A stretch of DNA of 56,479 bases from CAZMCH01 sp964564735 (GTDB lineage Bacteria > Poribacteria > DTPJ01), in NCBI GenBank assembly GCA_964564735.1, contig CAZMCH010000018.1:1-56479 (forward strand). The letters are read 5' to 3'. Made by a program: the position numbers and the translations under genes. Under the pieces are notes generated by a model. It was not told where the DNA came from and did no database searches. It saw only the letters and a program-made list of their open reading frames with translations. Within the stretch, counting starts at the first letter, position 1; each line of letters starts with the position of its first letter. Below, piece after piece: positions 26,948-35,963 of the stretch.

Positions 26948-27757
26948 ATGATAAAAAAGTGTATATTTGCAGATGAAGTATCTGGAAATTTTGATGAAGC
27001 TATCAAGCAATGCAAAGATGTCGGTGTTGATTATATTGAGGTTCGTGGAGGTATATGGGGCAAGAACGTTACAAATGCCACTAATGATGATATAAAGAGA
27101 ATGAAGGACGTTCTAGCCGAATACGATATGAAGATCGGCATTATTGGTTCACCTTTTGGCAAATGTAGCTTTGAAAAAGAAGAGTATGAAAGCCATATAA
27201 AAATGTTTGGTAGAATGGTGGAACTTGCTCATATATTTGAGACAGACCTTATCCGTATGTTTGCATTTTGGGTGCCGAAAGAAGTAAAAAATATTCCAAG
27301 ACACGAGCTAAAAATTAGTGATTATCTTAGCGAAATCGCCCCAAGACTCAAGCCCGTAGTAAGAATCGCTGAAAGTGAGGGCGTCATAATGGCTCTTGAG
27401 ACTGAGGATTCTACACTTGTCGGCAACTGTGCAGAGGCAAAGGCGGTCATTGATGCAGTGGGAAGTGATGCAATGAAGGTCTGTTGGGATGTGAATAATG
27501 CTCAGCAAGTCAAAGAAAATCCCTATCCAGAGGGTTACAGTTATATCAAAGGACTTGTCAGGCACATCCACGTCAAGCCAAATGCAGAAAAGAATATAGA
27601 CACTATCGGCACAAGTGATGTTCCTTATGCAAAAATATTACAGATACTTTTAGATGATGGCTATGATGGTTACGCATCAATAGAGCATTGGGGTTCACCT
27701 GAATTAATGCTCAAAGGTGTTAAGGAATTAGATAAAGTTTTGCAAACATTAAAATAA
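26948..27757 (+). CDS. Sugar phosphate isomerase/epimerase-like TIM barrel
   Basis: A 269-residue protein of the xylose isomerase-like superfamily. Likely metal ligands lie in ALETED, CWDVNNAQQ, HIHVKP and SIEHWG, at the expected spacing. The start at 26948 has AAGGAG just upstream. It follows the RNA methyltransferase by 17 bp. The substrate is not evident; a sugar or inositol-type compound is usual in this family. Confidence 0.8.
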   Translation: MIKKCIFADEVSGNFDEAIKQCKDVGVDYIEVRGGIWGKNVTNATNDDIKRMKDVLAEYDMKIGIIGSPFGKCSFEKEEYESHIKMFGRMVELAHIFETDLIRMFAFWVPKEVKNIPRHELKISDYLSEIAPRLKPVVRIAESEGVIMALETEDSTLVGNCAEAKAVIDAVGSDAMKVCWDVNNAQQVKENPYPEGYSYIKGLVRHIHVKPNAEKNIDTIGTSDVPYAKILQILLDDGYDGYASIEHWGSPELMLKGVKELDKVLQTLK

Positions 27758-27811
27758 AGGTGGGCTTGTCAATCGTTTTGTGTAAGTTTCCATTACGCCT
27801 TAATCATGAAT

Positions 27812-27876
27812 GCCATCTGTTATATCTCCTTTCTTTATTAAATACAAAAGGATTATATCATCAGATGGCTTTTTTG
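27812..27876 (+). terminator. Terminator after the isomerase-like gene
   Basis: GCCATCTG (27812-27819) pairs with CAGATGGC (27862-27869), followed by TTTTTTT. The long loop can itself pair through TCCTTT with AAAGGA and flanking ATAT. Confidence 0.7.
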
Positions 27877-27905
27877 TTTACCCACTAAATTATACCAATT
27901 TGATT

Positions 27906-27980
27906 ATATTATTGTGCATTATTAAAACATGAATTTGTGCCACTGGCAACTTGCTTGCCAGTGCTGATGCACAATAATAT
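27906..27980. repeat. Nested inverted repeat, hairpin within a hairpin
   Basis: The outer arms ATATTATTGTGCAT (27906-27919) and ATGCACAATAATAT (27967-27980) are perfect 14-bp inverted repeats. Inside, CACTGGCAA (27941-27949) and TTGCCAGTG (27955-27963) form a second perfect stem. No T-tail follows on either side at once, so it is not a simple terminator. No protein is encoded. Confidence 0.75.
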
Positions 27981-28183
27981 TTTGAAAAATGGTATTAATA
28001 CAATATCAGTCAGAAAAGCCGTATTTACAACCAAATCTTTTTTTGCGATAATAGTGATGAATTCAACTGAAAAAGACTTGGGATAAATAAAGTATTGAAG
28101 CCAATTTATAGCCCAATATTTTAGGCTGACAATAATGGAAATAGAGAGTTACAAAATATGATTTGAACTCTGGAGAGAAAAAC

Positions 28184-28824
28184 ATGAGTATTATACATCC
28201 TGCATTAACTGCAGAATCGACTTTAAGTCAGAATCTAGTTGATCTCGCTTATATGACTGATCTTTTGGCGGGAGTTGCGAAGGTTGATATTACTAATAGA
28301 GAAGCAGGTTTGGTTAATGATCCGCTATATGTCAAAGCACTCGTCCTAAGAGAGGAAGCAAAACTGATTCGATCATTGCAGGGAACAAGCCTCAATCTAA
28401 AGACATTCCTTCATCTATTCGTAAAATATAACATGTCAAGTGAATTCCCTTCATATTATTCTCACCGATATTTACATGATGAAGCAATGGGACGAGATAT
28501 ATTGCGCAGACTTGATGCTGAAACTTTTCTGCCGAAAAGCCAACTATTGAAGTAAACATACTGAGAATGAGGATTGGAGATTTTATGCTGGTTACATTTC
28601 CCGGGGAATTATCGGTGCAAGTAGGTCTTAATATCAAGCAAAAATCTCCCCACAAGCTGACATTTATTGTTGGCTATACAAATGGTTATATTTACTATGC
28701 CCCAACTTCTGATCAACTTCAAAATATTGGTGGTGCGCAAGAAGATAGCGATTGTCTTTTGGCTTCAACATGGCAGAAAATTTATGAAGATAAGGTTGGC
28801 GAAATATTGCAAAAACTGATGTAA
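28184..28824 (+). pseudogene. Remnant of a neutral ceramidase-like gene
   Basis: Two pieces in different frames. The first (28184-28555) has the N-terminal pattern LLAGVAKVDITNREAGLVNDPLYVKALVLRE, then a short stretch ending in YYSHRYLHDEAMGRDILRRLDAE. The second (28567-28824) has RIGDFMLVTFPGELSVQVGLNIKQKSP and VGYTNGYIYYAP, a C-terminal-domain pattern. The catalytic middle part of a protein normally over 400 residues is missing. An internal deletion plus frameshift is the simplest reading. The family call is from recalled motifs. Confidence 0.65.
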
Positions 28825-28875
28825 TGTATTGAAGTTTATAATGGCAAAACAATATTACTTAATAGGAGGATTATA

Positions 28876-30201
28876 ATGACAGATTTTATCTTTTTAATGC
28901 TTGTTTTTTCACAGACGACTGCTCTTGTTGAGACTGATGAAATAGTTACAACTTGTGAACCACCAAATAACGGTGCGGGACCTTTCTGGTGTTATGGTTC
29001 TCCGCTTATTGTTCGCTATAACGATGATGTCTTTGTCAGTGCTATGGAGACGGGAAGGGACATTCCTCCACTATGTAATACACGTTGGCGTATTTTTCGA
29101 AAGCATAAAAACGATAATTGGCAAGTTATGCAGGTATCTGAGAATTTCAACCAACGAGAACCATGCCCAATTGTCATATTTTCAGATGGTAGATTGTTTC
29201 TATCTGTAAATCCATCAACACAGCCAGTTGGCACACAATACGGAGAATGTGACCCGCATCTTCTTGAATTCTCAGCCAAAGAACCAAATAAAATTAGCAA
29301 AAAAATACATCCTGTATGGGACGGTGAATTTCTTTTTACTGATCATTCTTATCGTGGAATAGCAGTTGATGGAGATCATGGAGAGATATTATTGCTAAAC
29401 ATACATGCCCGTTCAGGTGAACAGCTATACAGTTATTGTAACTCAGATGGCAAATGGATAAAATCTGGTCGTATTGAATTCCCTATACGTTCTTGTTATC
29501 CGCAAGTTGCTCTAAAAAACAAATCTGCGCATATTCTCGCAATTGGTGATATTGTTGAGCCTGTTGAGGAGTGGAGACAATATAAATTTGAAAGAACCAA
29601 ATCAGCTTGGGATTATGTCTTTAGAAGACTTTTCTATACATGGACACCAGATATTACAAAAAAAGACTTTTCCAAGCCGATTGAAGTTGACAATCTCGAG
29701 GCAACATCTGGTCATATCAACAATCTTGATTTATGGATAGATAGCGAAGGGCAAGCCCATCTGCTTTATCGTAAACAAACAGTGCAATCAGATTTTATGC
29801 GCGATAAGTTCTTTCCTGATACTCCAATAAATGTTTCTCTTGAATATGTCATCATAAAAAATGGCGAAATCATAAAAAAACGAACATTACTCAAAGGTGG
29901 AGAAGGCGAATCAGGAGTAATACCCGGATATGCAAGATTTCATATTGCAAAAGATAATAGACTATTTGTTGTATATTATTGTAGCGGAATAGATGAAAAT
30001 GGCACTCAAATCAGCGAAAATAGGTTATTCCAAATTACTCCCGATGAAAACAATAAAGCCATTAAGATCCCTTTTGAAAAACCTTTTAGTATGTTTTTTA
30101 CCGCTAACGAAAGAGGAGGAACTCCTCCATCAGATACTATTGATCTCTATGGACCCGGTAACGGAACAGAACTCAGATATGCAAAAATAAAAATTCAATA
30201 A
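28876..30201 (+). CDS. Predicted secreted beta-propeller (BNR/sialidase-like) protein
   Basis: A 441-residue protein with a short hydrophobic N-terminus (MTDFIFLMLVFSQTTALVE) that could be a signal peptide. The body consists of repeated beta strands with patterns such as SPLIVRYNDDVFVSAMETG, PCPIVIFSDGRLFLSVNP and RFHIAKDNRLFVVYYCSG, as in BNR or exo-sialidase propellers. Catalytic residues are not certain, so an enzyme role is not claimed. AGGAGG precedes the ATG. It follows the ceramidase remnant, and the two may once have formed a lipid- or glycan-related unit. Confidence 0.6.
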   Translation: MTDFIFLMLVFSQTTALVETDEIVTTCEPPNNGAGPFWCYGSPLIVRYNDDVFVSAMETGRDIPPLCNTRWRIFRKHKNDNWQVMQVSENFNQREPCPIVIFSDGRLFLSVNPSTQPVGTQYGECDPHLLEFSAKEPNKISKKIHPVWDGEFLFTDHSYRGIAVDGDHGEILLLNIHARSGEQLYSYCNSDGKWIKSGRIEFPIRSCYPQVALKNKSAHILAIGDIVEPVEEWRQYKFERTKSAWDYVFRRLFYTWTPDITKKDFSKPIEVDNLEATSGHINNLDLWIDSEGQAHLLYRKQTVQSDFMRDKFFPDTPINVSLEYVIIKNGEIIKKRTLLKGGEGESGVIPGYARFHIAKDNRLFVVYYCSGIDENGTQISENRLFQITPDENNKAIKIPFEKPFSMFFTANERGGTPPSDTIDLYGPGNGTELRYAKIKIQ

Positions 30202-30210
30202 TCACCACAA

Positions 30211-30262
30211 ATGGATTCCAAATTCCGTCATAATTCTTACTATAACGAATCTTGGAATCCAT
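30211..30262. repeat. Inverted repeat between convergent genes
   Basis: ATGGATTCCAA (30211-30221) and TTGGAATCCAT (30252-30262) form a perfect 11-bp inverted repeat around a 30-nt loop. It lies between the convergent propeller and secretin genes. It may help end both transcripts, or be a dispersed palindrome of the GGATTCC type. The secretin transcript ends nearby and no other terminator is visible. Confidence 0.55.
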
Positions 30263-30281
30263 AAAAACAATAAACAATAGA

Positions 30282-33200
30282 TTAATTTTCGTTATTTATC
30301 TGTTGCTTAACTCCACTTTGGTTCATCTTCATTTCCATCTGCTTTCTTTGCTCATCTTGAAGGACTCGTAAGGTTTCTCTGTCTTCTGGCTTTTTGATGT
30401 CAATTATATGTGGAGTGATAAGCACCCAAAGCTGTGTATTTTCTACAACATCTTCAGTCTTGTTAAACAACCTGCCAATGAAAGGAATACTACCAAGAAT
30501 AGGAAACTTATGATTAACTTTCTTGGTTTCCTTTTTGATCATACCGCCAATTGCTACTTGCGCGCCATCTTCTGCATCTACATAGGTAGATATTGTGCTA
30601 TCTGCTGTAACTGGGGCGTTAAAGTCTGTATATTCAAGAAAACTGCTAACATTTATTTCTTCTATCTCCAAGCCAATTGTGCGTTTTTCGCCTTCTTTTA
30701 GCATCTTAGATTTTGTGCCATATTTTGATATATGAGGTGTTATACGAAGATTTATGCCAATGTCTTGCAAGAAATTATAGTCATATATTACTTGTCCAAA
30801 TTGATCTGTTCTTGCACTTTCGAGATAGGGTATATCTTTGCCTCTTGATAATGTTGTTTGTTGATTATCTCGTGTCAAAATAGATGGCAAAGAAAGAACC
30901 TCAACCTTGTTTTCCTTCATCAAGGTATGCAATAGAGCATTAAGATTTTTGTTGAAGATTTTATACGAAAATCCAATTTTATCATCACTCATTTGAAAAT
31001 CTGTGCCAAAAACTGCATTTAGCCCTTCTTTTCCTAGATGAGTGCCTTCTTTCCAACTCCATTCAATACCAAGTTTATTTTCTTCTCCAAGCGAAACCTC
31101 TAAAACCTTAATCTCCATCCAGACCTGACCACGACTTATATCTAACTGCTGAATAACATCTCGAACTGCATCATGATTTCTTTCTGGGGTTGTTATAACT
31201 AATGAGTTAGTTTGTGAATCCGCATTGATCTTTACTTGACCCATCAGCGTTGCAACATCTCTAGGAACTTGGGTTCTTCCGGTCATCATCATCCTAAAGA
31301 AATTCATTCCTCCGCCTCTTTGCCTTGACATCCCACTACCTTCTTCGGAAAACACATCATTTAGTAATTGTTGCATGTCTTCTGCATTTGAATATTCCAA
31401 AGGATAGATCATTGTTGAATACTTATAATCGGGTGGAGTTGGTTGATCAAGCTGTTCTATAAGTTTCGATACAATCTCAAAATTGCGCGCCGATGTAGTT
31501 GTTACTATCAATGAGTTTGTTCTAGTATATGCCTCAACTGATATTGAGCCTGTTATTGCTCCTGATCTCTGTGAGCTACTTCTGGACGATCTTGGCATCC
31601 ACCACATAAAGTCCATGCCTCTGCCTCGTGATCCTGATGATTGATAGGTATTATTGATTATTTCTGATATGCTTTCCGCATCTGCATGTTTCAGTTCAAA
31701 TATTCTTGTATCTGTTTCCATATCTGGAATAATTATATCTATCTTACTGATCAAGTCCTCAAGAATCGGGATATTTGCAGAAGCAGTTGACACTACTATC
31801 GCATTTAACCTAGTATCTGCAACAAGATTAACTGTCCCTCTTATACCTGTTATGTTTTCACTATCTCCTCGCATCTGTCTTTCAAATCGTCTGCGCTCAC
31901 GTTCCCACCATGGCATATTGCTTCCGCTTGTGCCTCCTTCCTGAAATAATTCTTGAAGGTTTGTTACTGTGGTCTCTGCATCTGCATATTTGAGAGGGAT
32001 GATCTTGATTACCTCTTGAGGAGCTATTTGTTGATCTAATTGTTTTATAATTTCCTCTATTAAAACAAAATTTTGTGGATCTGATGATACTATTACCGCA
32101 TTTAATCTTTGATCAGATGTTATATTCACATTCCCTTGTATGCCTTTGATCGTTGTTTGTAATTCTCTTGCTCGCCATCGTTCCCAAGGAGGAAGATTTC
32201 TACCACCAGAACCTTGTAACAATACCTCAAGTTCAGATGCAACGTCTTGGGCAACTGCATAATCAAGTAAAAATACTTTGATCTCTGATTGGGCAACATC
32301 ACTCGTATCTAACTCCTCTATTAATTTAGATATTATCTCCATATTTTCGTCTGAAGCAGTTACAATAAGCTTATTTGTCCGTTCTTCACCGATTATTAAA
32401 ACTTGACCCTTAACTACATCAATACCCCTTGTTGGCAATCTTCCTTCTTGTCTGGCACGTTCTAACGTCTTCATCATTTCATCTGCGCCTCTTTTTGCCA
32501 TTTTTTGAAACGCTCTCGCAGTCTCAACACCTTGACGAAACATAGTATCAAGTGTTTGTGCTAGGTTTGTCGCATTTGCATATTTTAATTGAAATATTTT
32601 TGTCTGCAATATGCCCGAAGGTTCTGTATCTAATTGTTTTATTATCAATGCTATTCTACGGATGTTTGACGATGTATCTGTTATAACAAGTGAGTTTGTT
32701 GTTGTATCTGCGAACATATCTGCTTCTTTGGGTATTAGATTTTTCAGATTTTGTGACATTTCGCCTGCATCAGCTGAACTAAGCGGTATTATCTGGGTAA
32801 TCATCTCGTCTGAAGATTCAATCATATTTGGATCAGAGCCAATTTGCACTCTTAGAGGTCTAGTTTTCGCATCGCTTATTGGGATTATAACAATAGTTTT
32901 GTTGACTCTAACCATTGTAAAACCAAGTGTATTAAGCGCCGTTTTTAATGCTTCCAAAGCCTCATCAACAGTTATTCCCTTTAAATTTACAAGAGTAACT
33001 TTGCCTTGAACTCGATCACTGGCTATAATTGTAAGGTTAGTCTCATCACTCATAAATTTGAGTATGTCATGAATATTGACATTCACAACATTAAAAAATG
33101 AGATTTTGCTTGCTTTTCCATCTTGACTACGTTCAACAACTCTCATATCACTTGCACTCGGTTGACCTTGTTGTCCGCCTCCGCCTCTTTGTCTTCCGGG

Positions 33201-33365
33201 GGGAACAACAGGCTCTTGCGCAAATAACTCTCTTGCCATTCCTAGTATTAACATGCACAATATTGATATAGACAATATATACCTAACCGTGCATGACACT
33301 CGGTGAACGTCAAAACAACGAATTCCGCCTCGTTCACCATTTATCATTGAAAACCTGAAAACCAT
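30282..33365 (-). CDS. gspD: Type II secretion secretin (GspD-like) with six N-terminal ring modules
   Basis: A 1027-residue outer-membrane secretin. A hydrophobic segment (29-43) acts as the signal, after a long basic N-region. The N0-like domain spans about 86-165. Six N1-type modules follow at about 188-247, 253-353, 361-445, 451-547, 552-641 and 648-742, each ending in a (I/V)-x-x-(L/I)-(D) helix such as LIIKQLD. GspD normally has three. The secretin core starts QVWMEIKVLEV and ends LWVLITPHIID, with LSLPSILTRDNQ and VAIGGMIKKE. Four modules carry loops rich in Trp, Arg or Met (LPPWERWRARE, MPWWERERRRFE). GGAGGAAT precedes the ATG. Together with the next cluster it likely forms the exit channel of a T2SS. 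Confidence 0.88.
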   Translation of the reverse strand: MVFRFSMINGERGGIRCFDVHRVSCTVRYILSISILCMLILGMARELFAQEPVVPPGRQRGGGGQQGQPSASDMRVVERSQDGKASKISFFNVVNVNIHDILKFMSDETNLTIIASDRVQGKVTLVNLKGITVDEALEALKTALNTLGFTMVRVNKTIVIIPISDAKTRPLRVQIGSDPNMIESSDEMITQIIPLSSADAGEMSQNLKNLIPKEADMFADTTTNSLVITDTSSNIRRIALIIKQLDTEPSGILQTKIFQLKYANATNLAQTLDTMFRQGVETARAFQKMAKRGADEMMKTLERARQEGRLPTRGIDVVKGQVLIIGEERTNKLIVTASDENMEIISKLIEELDTSDVAQSEIKVFLLDYAVAQDVASELEVLLQGSGGRNLPPWERWRARELQTTIKGIQGNVNITSDQRLNAVIVSSDPQNFVLIEEIIKQLDQQIAPQEVIKIIPLKYADAETTVTNLQELFQEGGTSGSNMPWWERERRRFERQMRGDSENITGIRGTVNLVADTRLNAIVVSTASANIPILEDLISKIDIIIPDMETDTRIFELKHADAESISEIINNTYQSSGSRGRGMDFMWWMPRSSRSSSQRSGAITGSISVEAYTRTNSLIVTTTSARNFEIVSKLIEQLDQPTPPDYKYSTMIYPLEYSNAEDMQQLLNDVFSEEGSGMSRQRGGGMNFFRMMMTGRTQVPRDVATLMGQVKINADSQTNSLVITTPERNHDAVRDVIQQLDISRGQVWMEIKVLEVSLGEENKLGIEWSWKEGTHLGKEGLNAVFGTDFQMSDDKIGFSYKIFNKNLNALLHTLMKENKVEVLSLPSILTRDNQQTTLSRGKDIPYLESARTDQFGQVIYDYNFLQDIGINLRITPHISKYGTKSKMLKEGEKRTIGLEIEEINVSSFLEYTDFNAPVTADSTISTYVDAEDGAQVAIGGMIKKETKKVNHKFPILGSIPFIGRLFNKTEDVVENTQLWVLITPHIIDIKKPEDRETLRVLQDEQRKQMEMKMNQSGVKQQINNEN

Positions 33366-33494
33366 GCTAATTCCTCCAATAAATTGTTATTGGCCAACCC
33401 CAAATTTATATTTTAGTTTAATCGGCTTATTTTAAGCAACATAGATGATCCCGATTTTTTATATTTTACTTGAGTCAATTTAAGGAAAGACTAC

Positions 33495-33525
33495 ATTATA
33501 TCGCTATTCCAGAAAAGCTTAGCAA
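33495..33525 (-). promoter_or_regulatory. Possible secretin promoter
   Basis: On the minus strand TTGCTA (33525-33520), a 19-bp spacer and TATAAT (33500-33495). The -10 is perfect but the spacer is long. The gap before gspD suggests a separate start. Confidence 0.35.
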
Positions 33526-33534
33526 CTTGAACCT

Positions 33535-33574
33535 AAAAATTCTCCCTTTTACAAAGAGAGATTTAGAAAAATTT
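33535..33574. repeat. Palindromic intergenic repeat, second copy
   Basis: AATTCTCCCTTTTACAAAG followed by AGAGATTTAG is an imperfect relative of the sequence at 11108-11144, with the same CTCCCTTT...AGATTT layout. Confidence 0.45.
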
Positions 33575-33707
33575 CCCAATATGTAATCACAAAAAAGATT
33601 TTTCGCTTAGTGAAATATGACAGCAAAGTGTCCTCCTGAATAAAGTGAAGGATCTTCTTGGATTATTATAAAAATATAATTTGCTATAAAATAAAAAAAT
33701 AGCATTT

Positions 33708-33774
33708 AATCACGAATTACACGAATATTAATAATTAAATAATTCATGATATTTGCATATTCCTATGATTCGTG
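33708..33774. repeat. Inverted repeat with CACGAAT arms
   Basis: AATCACGAATTACACGAAT (33708-33726) and GATTCGTG (33767-33774) are inverted, with an AT-rich centre. Similar CACGAATTACACGAAT elements are dispersed in many environmental genomes. Copies elsewhere in this genome were not checked. Confidence 0.5.
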
Positions 33775-33862
33775 CCTTGCCCAAATAAATTGCACTCTTA
33801 AATGATTATAGTAATAAATTAATTGAAACTTATTTGCCAACTAAATCAATCACCACACATAT

Positions 33863-34906
33863 TTACTGACCACTTGCTCCACGCCCACCAAACCTTTGCA
33901 TGAATTCCTGTCGAAGTTTCTGCTGAAGCTCTGGATTATCCTTTAATTCTTCTATTGATATTCCTCTATCCTCAAGCATTTTCTTTACCATTGGTGGCAG
34001 ATTGTCGAGATTTGGTGGGACTCCCATTTGTGCACCTTCAGATCGGAACGATGGTTTGGCAACATCAGAAGGCTGTCCTTCTTTTTGAAAATCCCTTCTA
34101 TTCGGTGGCGGACCTCCTCCACCTTGCCATTTGCCTCCACCTTGTGTCCCTATTCCAAGCATTAAAGTCATCTCTTCTCCAGAACGGTTTACTTTGACTT
34201 GATTTTCTTTTATATCAGTTACTTTTGACATATCCGACAAAGAATCACCTTCTGATACGTAAAAGCTCTTATTTGCACCAATTTGCTCAATGATGGCTTT
34301 GGGTTTTGGTTCTTGCGAAGTATTTGATATAATCGCTGTGACCGCATAGGCTGCTTTTTCCTCTCTTTTAACTGTCCCCAGCACAAGAAACAGATTTTTT
34401 TCACCGATTACTTTTAAATATTGATTGAGTTTGTCCCCGTCTGATTGAGAAGGCATTTGACCGACAGGTTGCTTAATGTTATTTGCTGACATATCTTTGG
34501 GTTGTTCTTTGACTGAGCCTTGAATACTTTCTCGCATTTTTCTTGCAGATTCAGCGTTTTTTACATTATCTTTTATTTGCGATTCTTTCTGCATTTTATC
34601 TTGATACTGATTCTCTTGAAAAGCTTCTCTATTTTCTCTTCTACTGCGTTTCTCAGATCTCTCCCCAACTGCATTGTTACTATCAATAATGATCACATTA
34701 CCATTCTCTGATTTCATAAAAACACGTCGCTGAGGCTCACTACCATCGTTTGGCATTGGCGCTTCCATTATTATAACTGCTTTATCTCTAGTATTTTCTT
34801 TTTCATCAACTACAATATGAACATCATCTTGAGCAGAAGTTAATATATAAATGCCAATTGTTAACATAAATATTACATTAATAAAAATACCAAGCTTTAA
34901 TCGCAT
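33863..34906 (-). CDS. GspC/PilP-like inner-membrane protein
   Basis: A 347-residue protein. Residues of about 5-22 are a hydrophobic anchor. After a long charged Lys/Gln/Glu-rich linker, the part LFLVLGTVKREEKAAYAVTAII...SFYVSEGDSLSDMSKVTDIKENQVKVN has the pattern of the homology-region domain of GspC or PilP, which couples the inner-membrane platform to the secretin. The C-terminus is rich in Gly, Pro and Gln. The start at 34906 follows GAGAGGA; an upstream ATG at 34930 overlaps the preceding gene and lacks a ribosome site. It is the last gene before the secretin. Confidence 0.65.
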   Translation of the reverse strand: MRLKLGIFINVIFMLTIGIYILTSAQDDVHIVVDEKENTRDKAVIIMEAPMPNDGSEPQRRVFMKSENGNVIIIDSNNAVGERSEKRSRRENREAFQENQYQDKMQKESQIKDNVKNAESARKMRESIQGSVKEQPKDMSANNIKQPVGQMPSQSDGDKLNQYLKVIGEKNLFLVLGTVKREEKAAYAVTAIISNTSQEPKPKAIIEQIGANKSFYVSEGDSLSDMSKVTDIKENQVKVNRSGEEMTLMLGIGTQGGGKWQGGGGPPPNRRDFQKEGQPSDVAKPSFRSEGAQMGVPPNLDNLPPMVKKMLEDRGISIEELKDNPELQQKLRQEFMQRFGGRGASGQ

Positions 34907-34922
34907 AGAATCACATCCTCTC

Positions 34923-35963
34923 TTATTCATAAAGCGCAGATGCAGTCATTGCAATTTCAACTGACAATAACGCCTTTTGCCTATCTGCAACGCTAATATT
35001 CATGCCTTCAATCTTGATCCATTTAGCAGAATTTTGTATATTATATAATAGCTTTACCAATTGACCTATATCACTCTTAAAAACCATCTTTACAGAGAAT
35101 TTTCCTATCTTATCTTCTGGCTTTATCTTTTGAACTATGCCAAGTTTGTTAATCATCGTCAAAACTTCGCTTTTCCTGCTTTTGACTTGATTGCTATAGG
35201 TCAATAATCTCTTTTTTATGCTTTCAGTTTCTTTGCCATCTACTATATCTGAGGATTTTAGAATTTCGTCAATATCATCACTTGTTAATGTCTTTCCGTC
35301 ATGTGTTTGGATATAGCTTACAAGCGTCTGTCTGACTTTGTCAGGCAAATTTTTTGGTATTACAGGAAAAATCATTTTTTTATCGGACAAGTCTTGTTCA
35401 GAATCATCGTCATTTTTGTTTTTTTCCTCTTTTTTTCCCTTATTTTCTTCTACATTCACTTCACTATTTGTCTCGTTTTCATCTGTTTCCTTGATAGCTG
35501 GAAATGCCTCTAAACCCTCATTTGAATTATTGTTTTCATTTTTGACCTGCGCTATATATAGCTTATCAATCACTGTCTTCAATGTATTTTGGTCGCTTTT
35601 CTGATCAGTCTTTTTCCTTTTGCTTTTATCTACTTTAACATCAAGCTGTTCTACTTCCCTGATTTCAGATTGATTTGCGATCTGCGCAATAGACGTCATT
35701 ATCGTTGATTCTGCTGATCTAGGATTGAAAGAGACTTTATCATAGCCAACTTGGCTTTTAATATCATTTTCCAATTCGGCTATAATGGGTTCCATACTCT
35801 TAAGTTTCTTGATAGATCTTAGATTTTCTTGTTTTGTTTCTAATGATGCGGTTGATTGTCCACTCTTGACAAGAGGAATGATAAAGAAATAGGTTAATAT
35901 TCCAATTGCCACAATTATCCCAAAGCCGATAGATACCTTTTCACGATTTGTTATTTTTCTCAT
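34923..35963 (-). CDS. PilO/GspM-like platform protein
   Basis: A 346-residue protein with a single membrane segment near its N-terminus (VSIGFGIIVAIGILTYFFII). A long Lys/Glu/Asp-rich linker follows. The C-terminal part (KFSVKMVFKSDIGQLVKLLYNIQN...KIEGMNIS) matches the ferredoxin-like domain of PilO or GspM. The start is taken at 35963 (MRKITNREKVS), with 35972 as alternative; both overlap the end of the PilM-like gene, and a longer frame to 36092 has no support. It lies in the secretion operon. Confidence 0.75.
   Translation of the reverse strand: MRKITNREKVSIGFGIIVAIGILTYFFIIPLVKSGQSTASLETKQENLRSIKKLKSMEPIIAELENDIKSQVGYDKVSFNPRSAESTIMTSIAQIANQSEIREVEQLDVKVDKSKRKKTDQKSDQNTLKTVIDKLYIAQVKNENNNSNEGLEAFPAIKETDENETNSEVNVEENKGKKEEKNKNDDDSEQDLSDKKMIFPVIPKNLPDKVRQTLVSYIQTHDGKTLTSDDIDEILKSSDIVDGKETESIKKRLLTYSNQVKSRKSEVLTMINKLGIVQKIKPEDKIGKFSVKMVFKSDIGQLVKLLYNIQNSAKWIKIEGMNISVADRQKALLSVEIAMTASALYE

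Larger units (their letters stand above)
27758..28183. other. Intergenic region with terminator and nested inverted repeat
   Basis: About 425 bases without a convincing gene on either strand. It contains the terminator at 27812-27876 and the nested inverted repeat at 27906-27980. The remaining 200 bases are AT-rich with nothing recognised. Confidence 0.6.
33366..33862. other. Intergenic region with dispersed repeats
   Basis: About 500 bases between the secretin and GspC-like genes with no gene. It holds a palindromic CTCCCTTT repeat (33535-33574), an inverted repeat with CACGAAT arms (33708-33774) and a weak leftward promoter candidate (33495-33525). The rest is AT-rich and plain. Confidence 0.6.
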
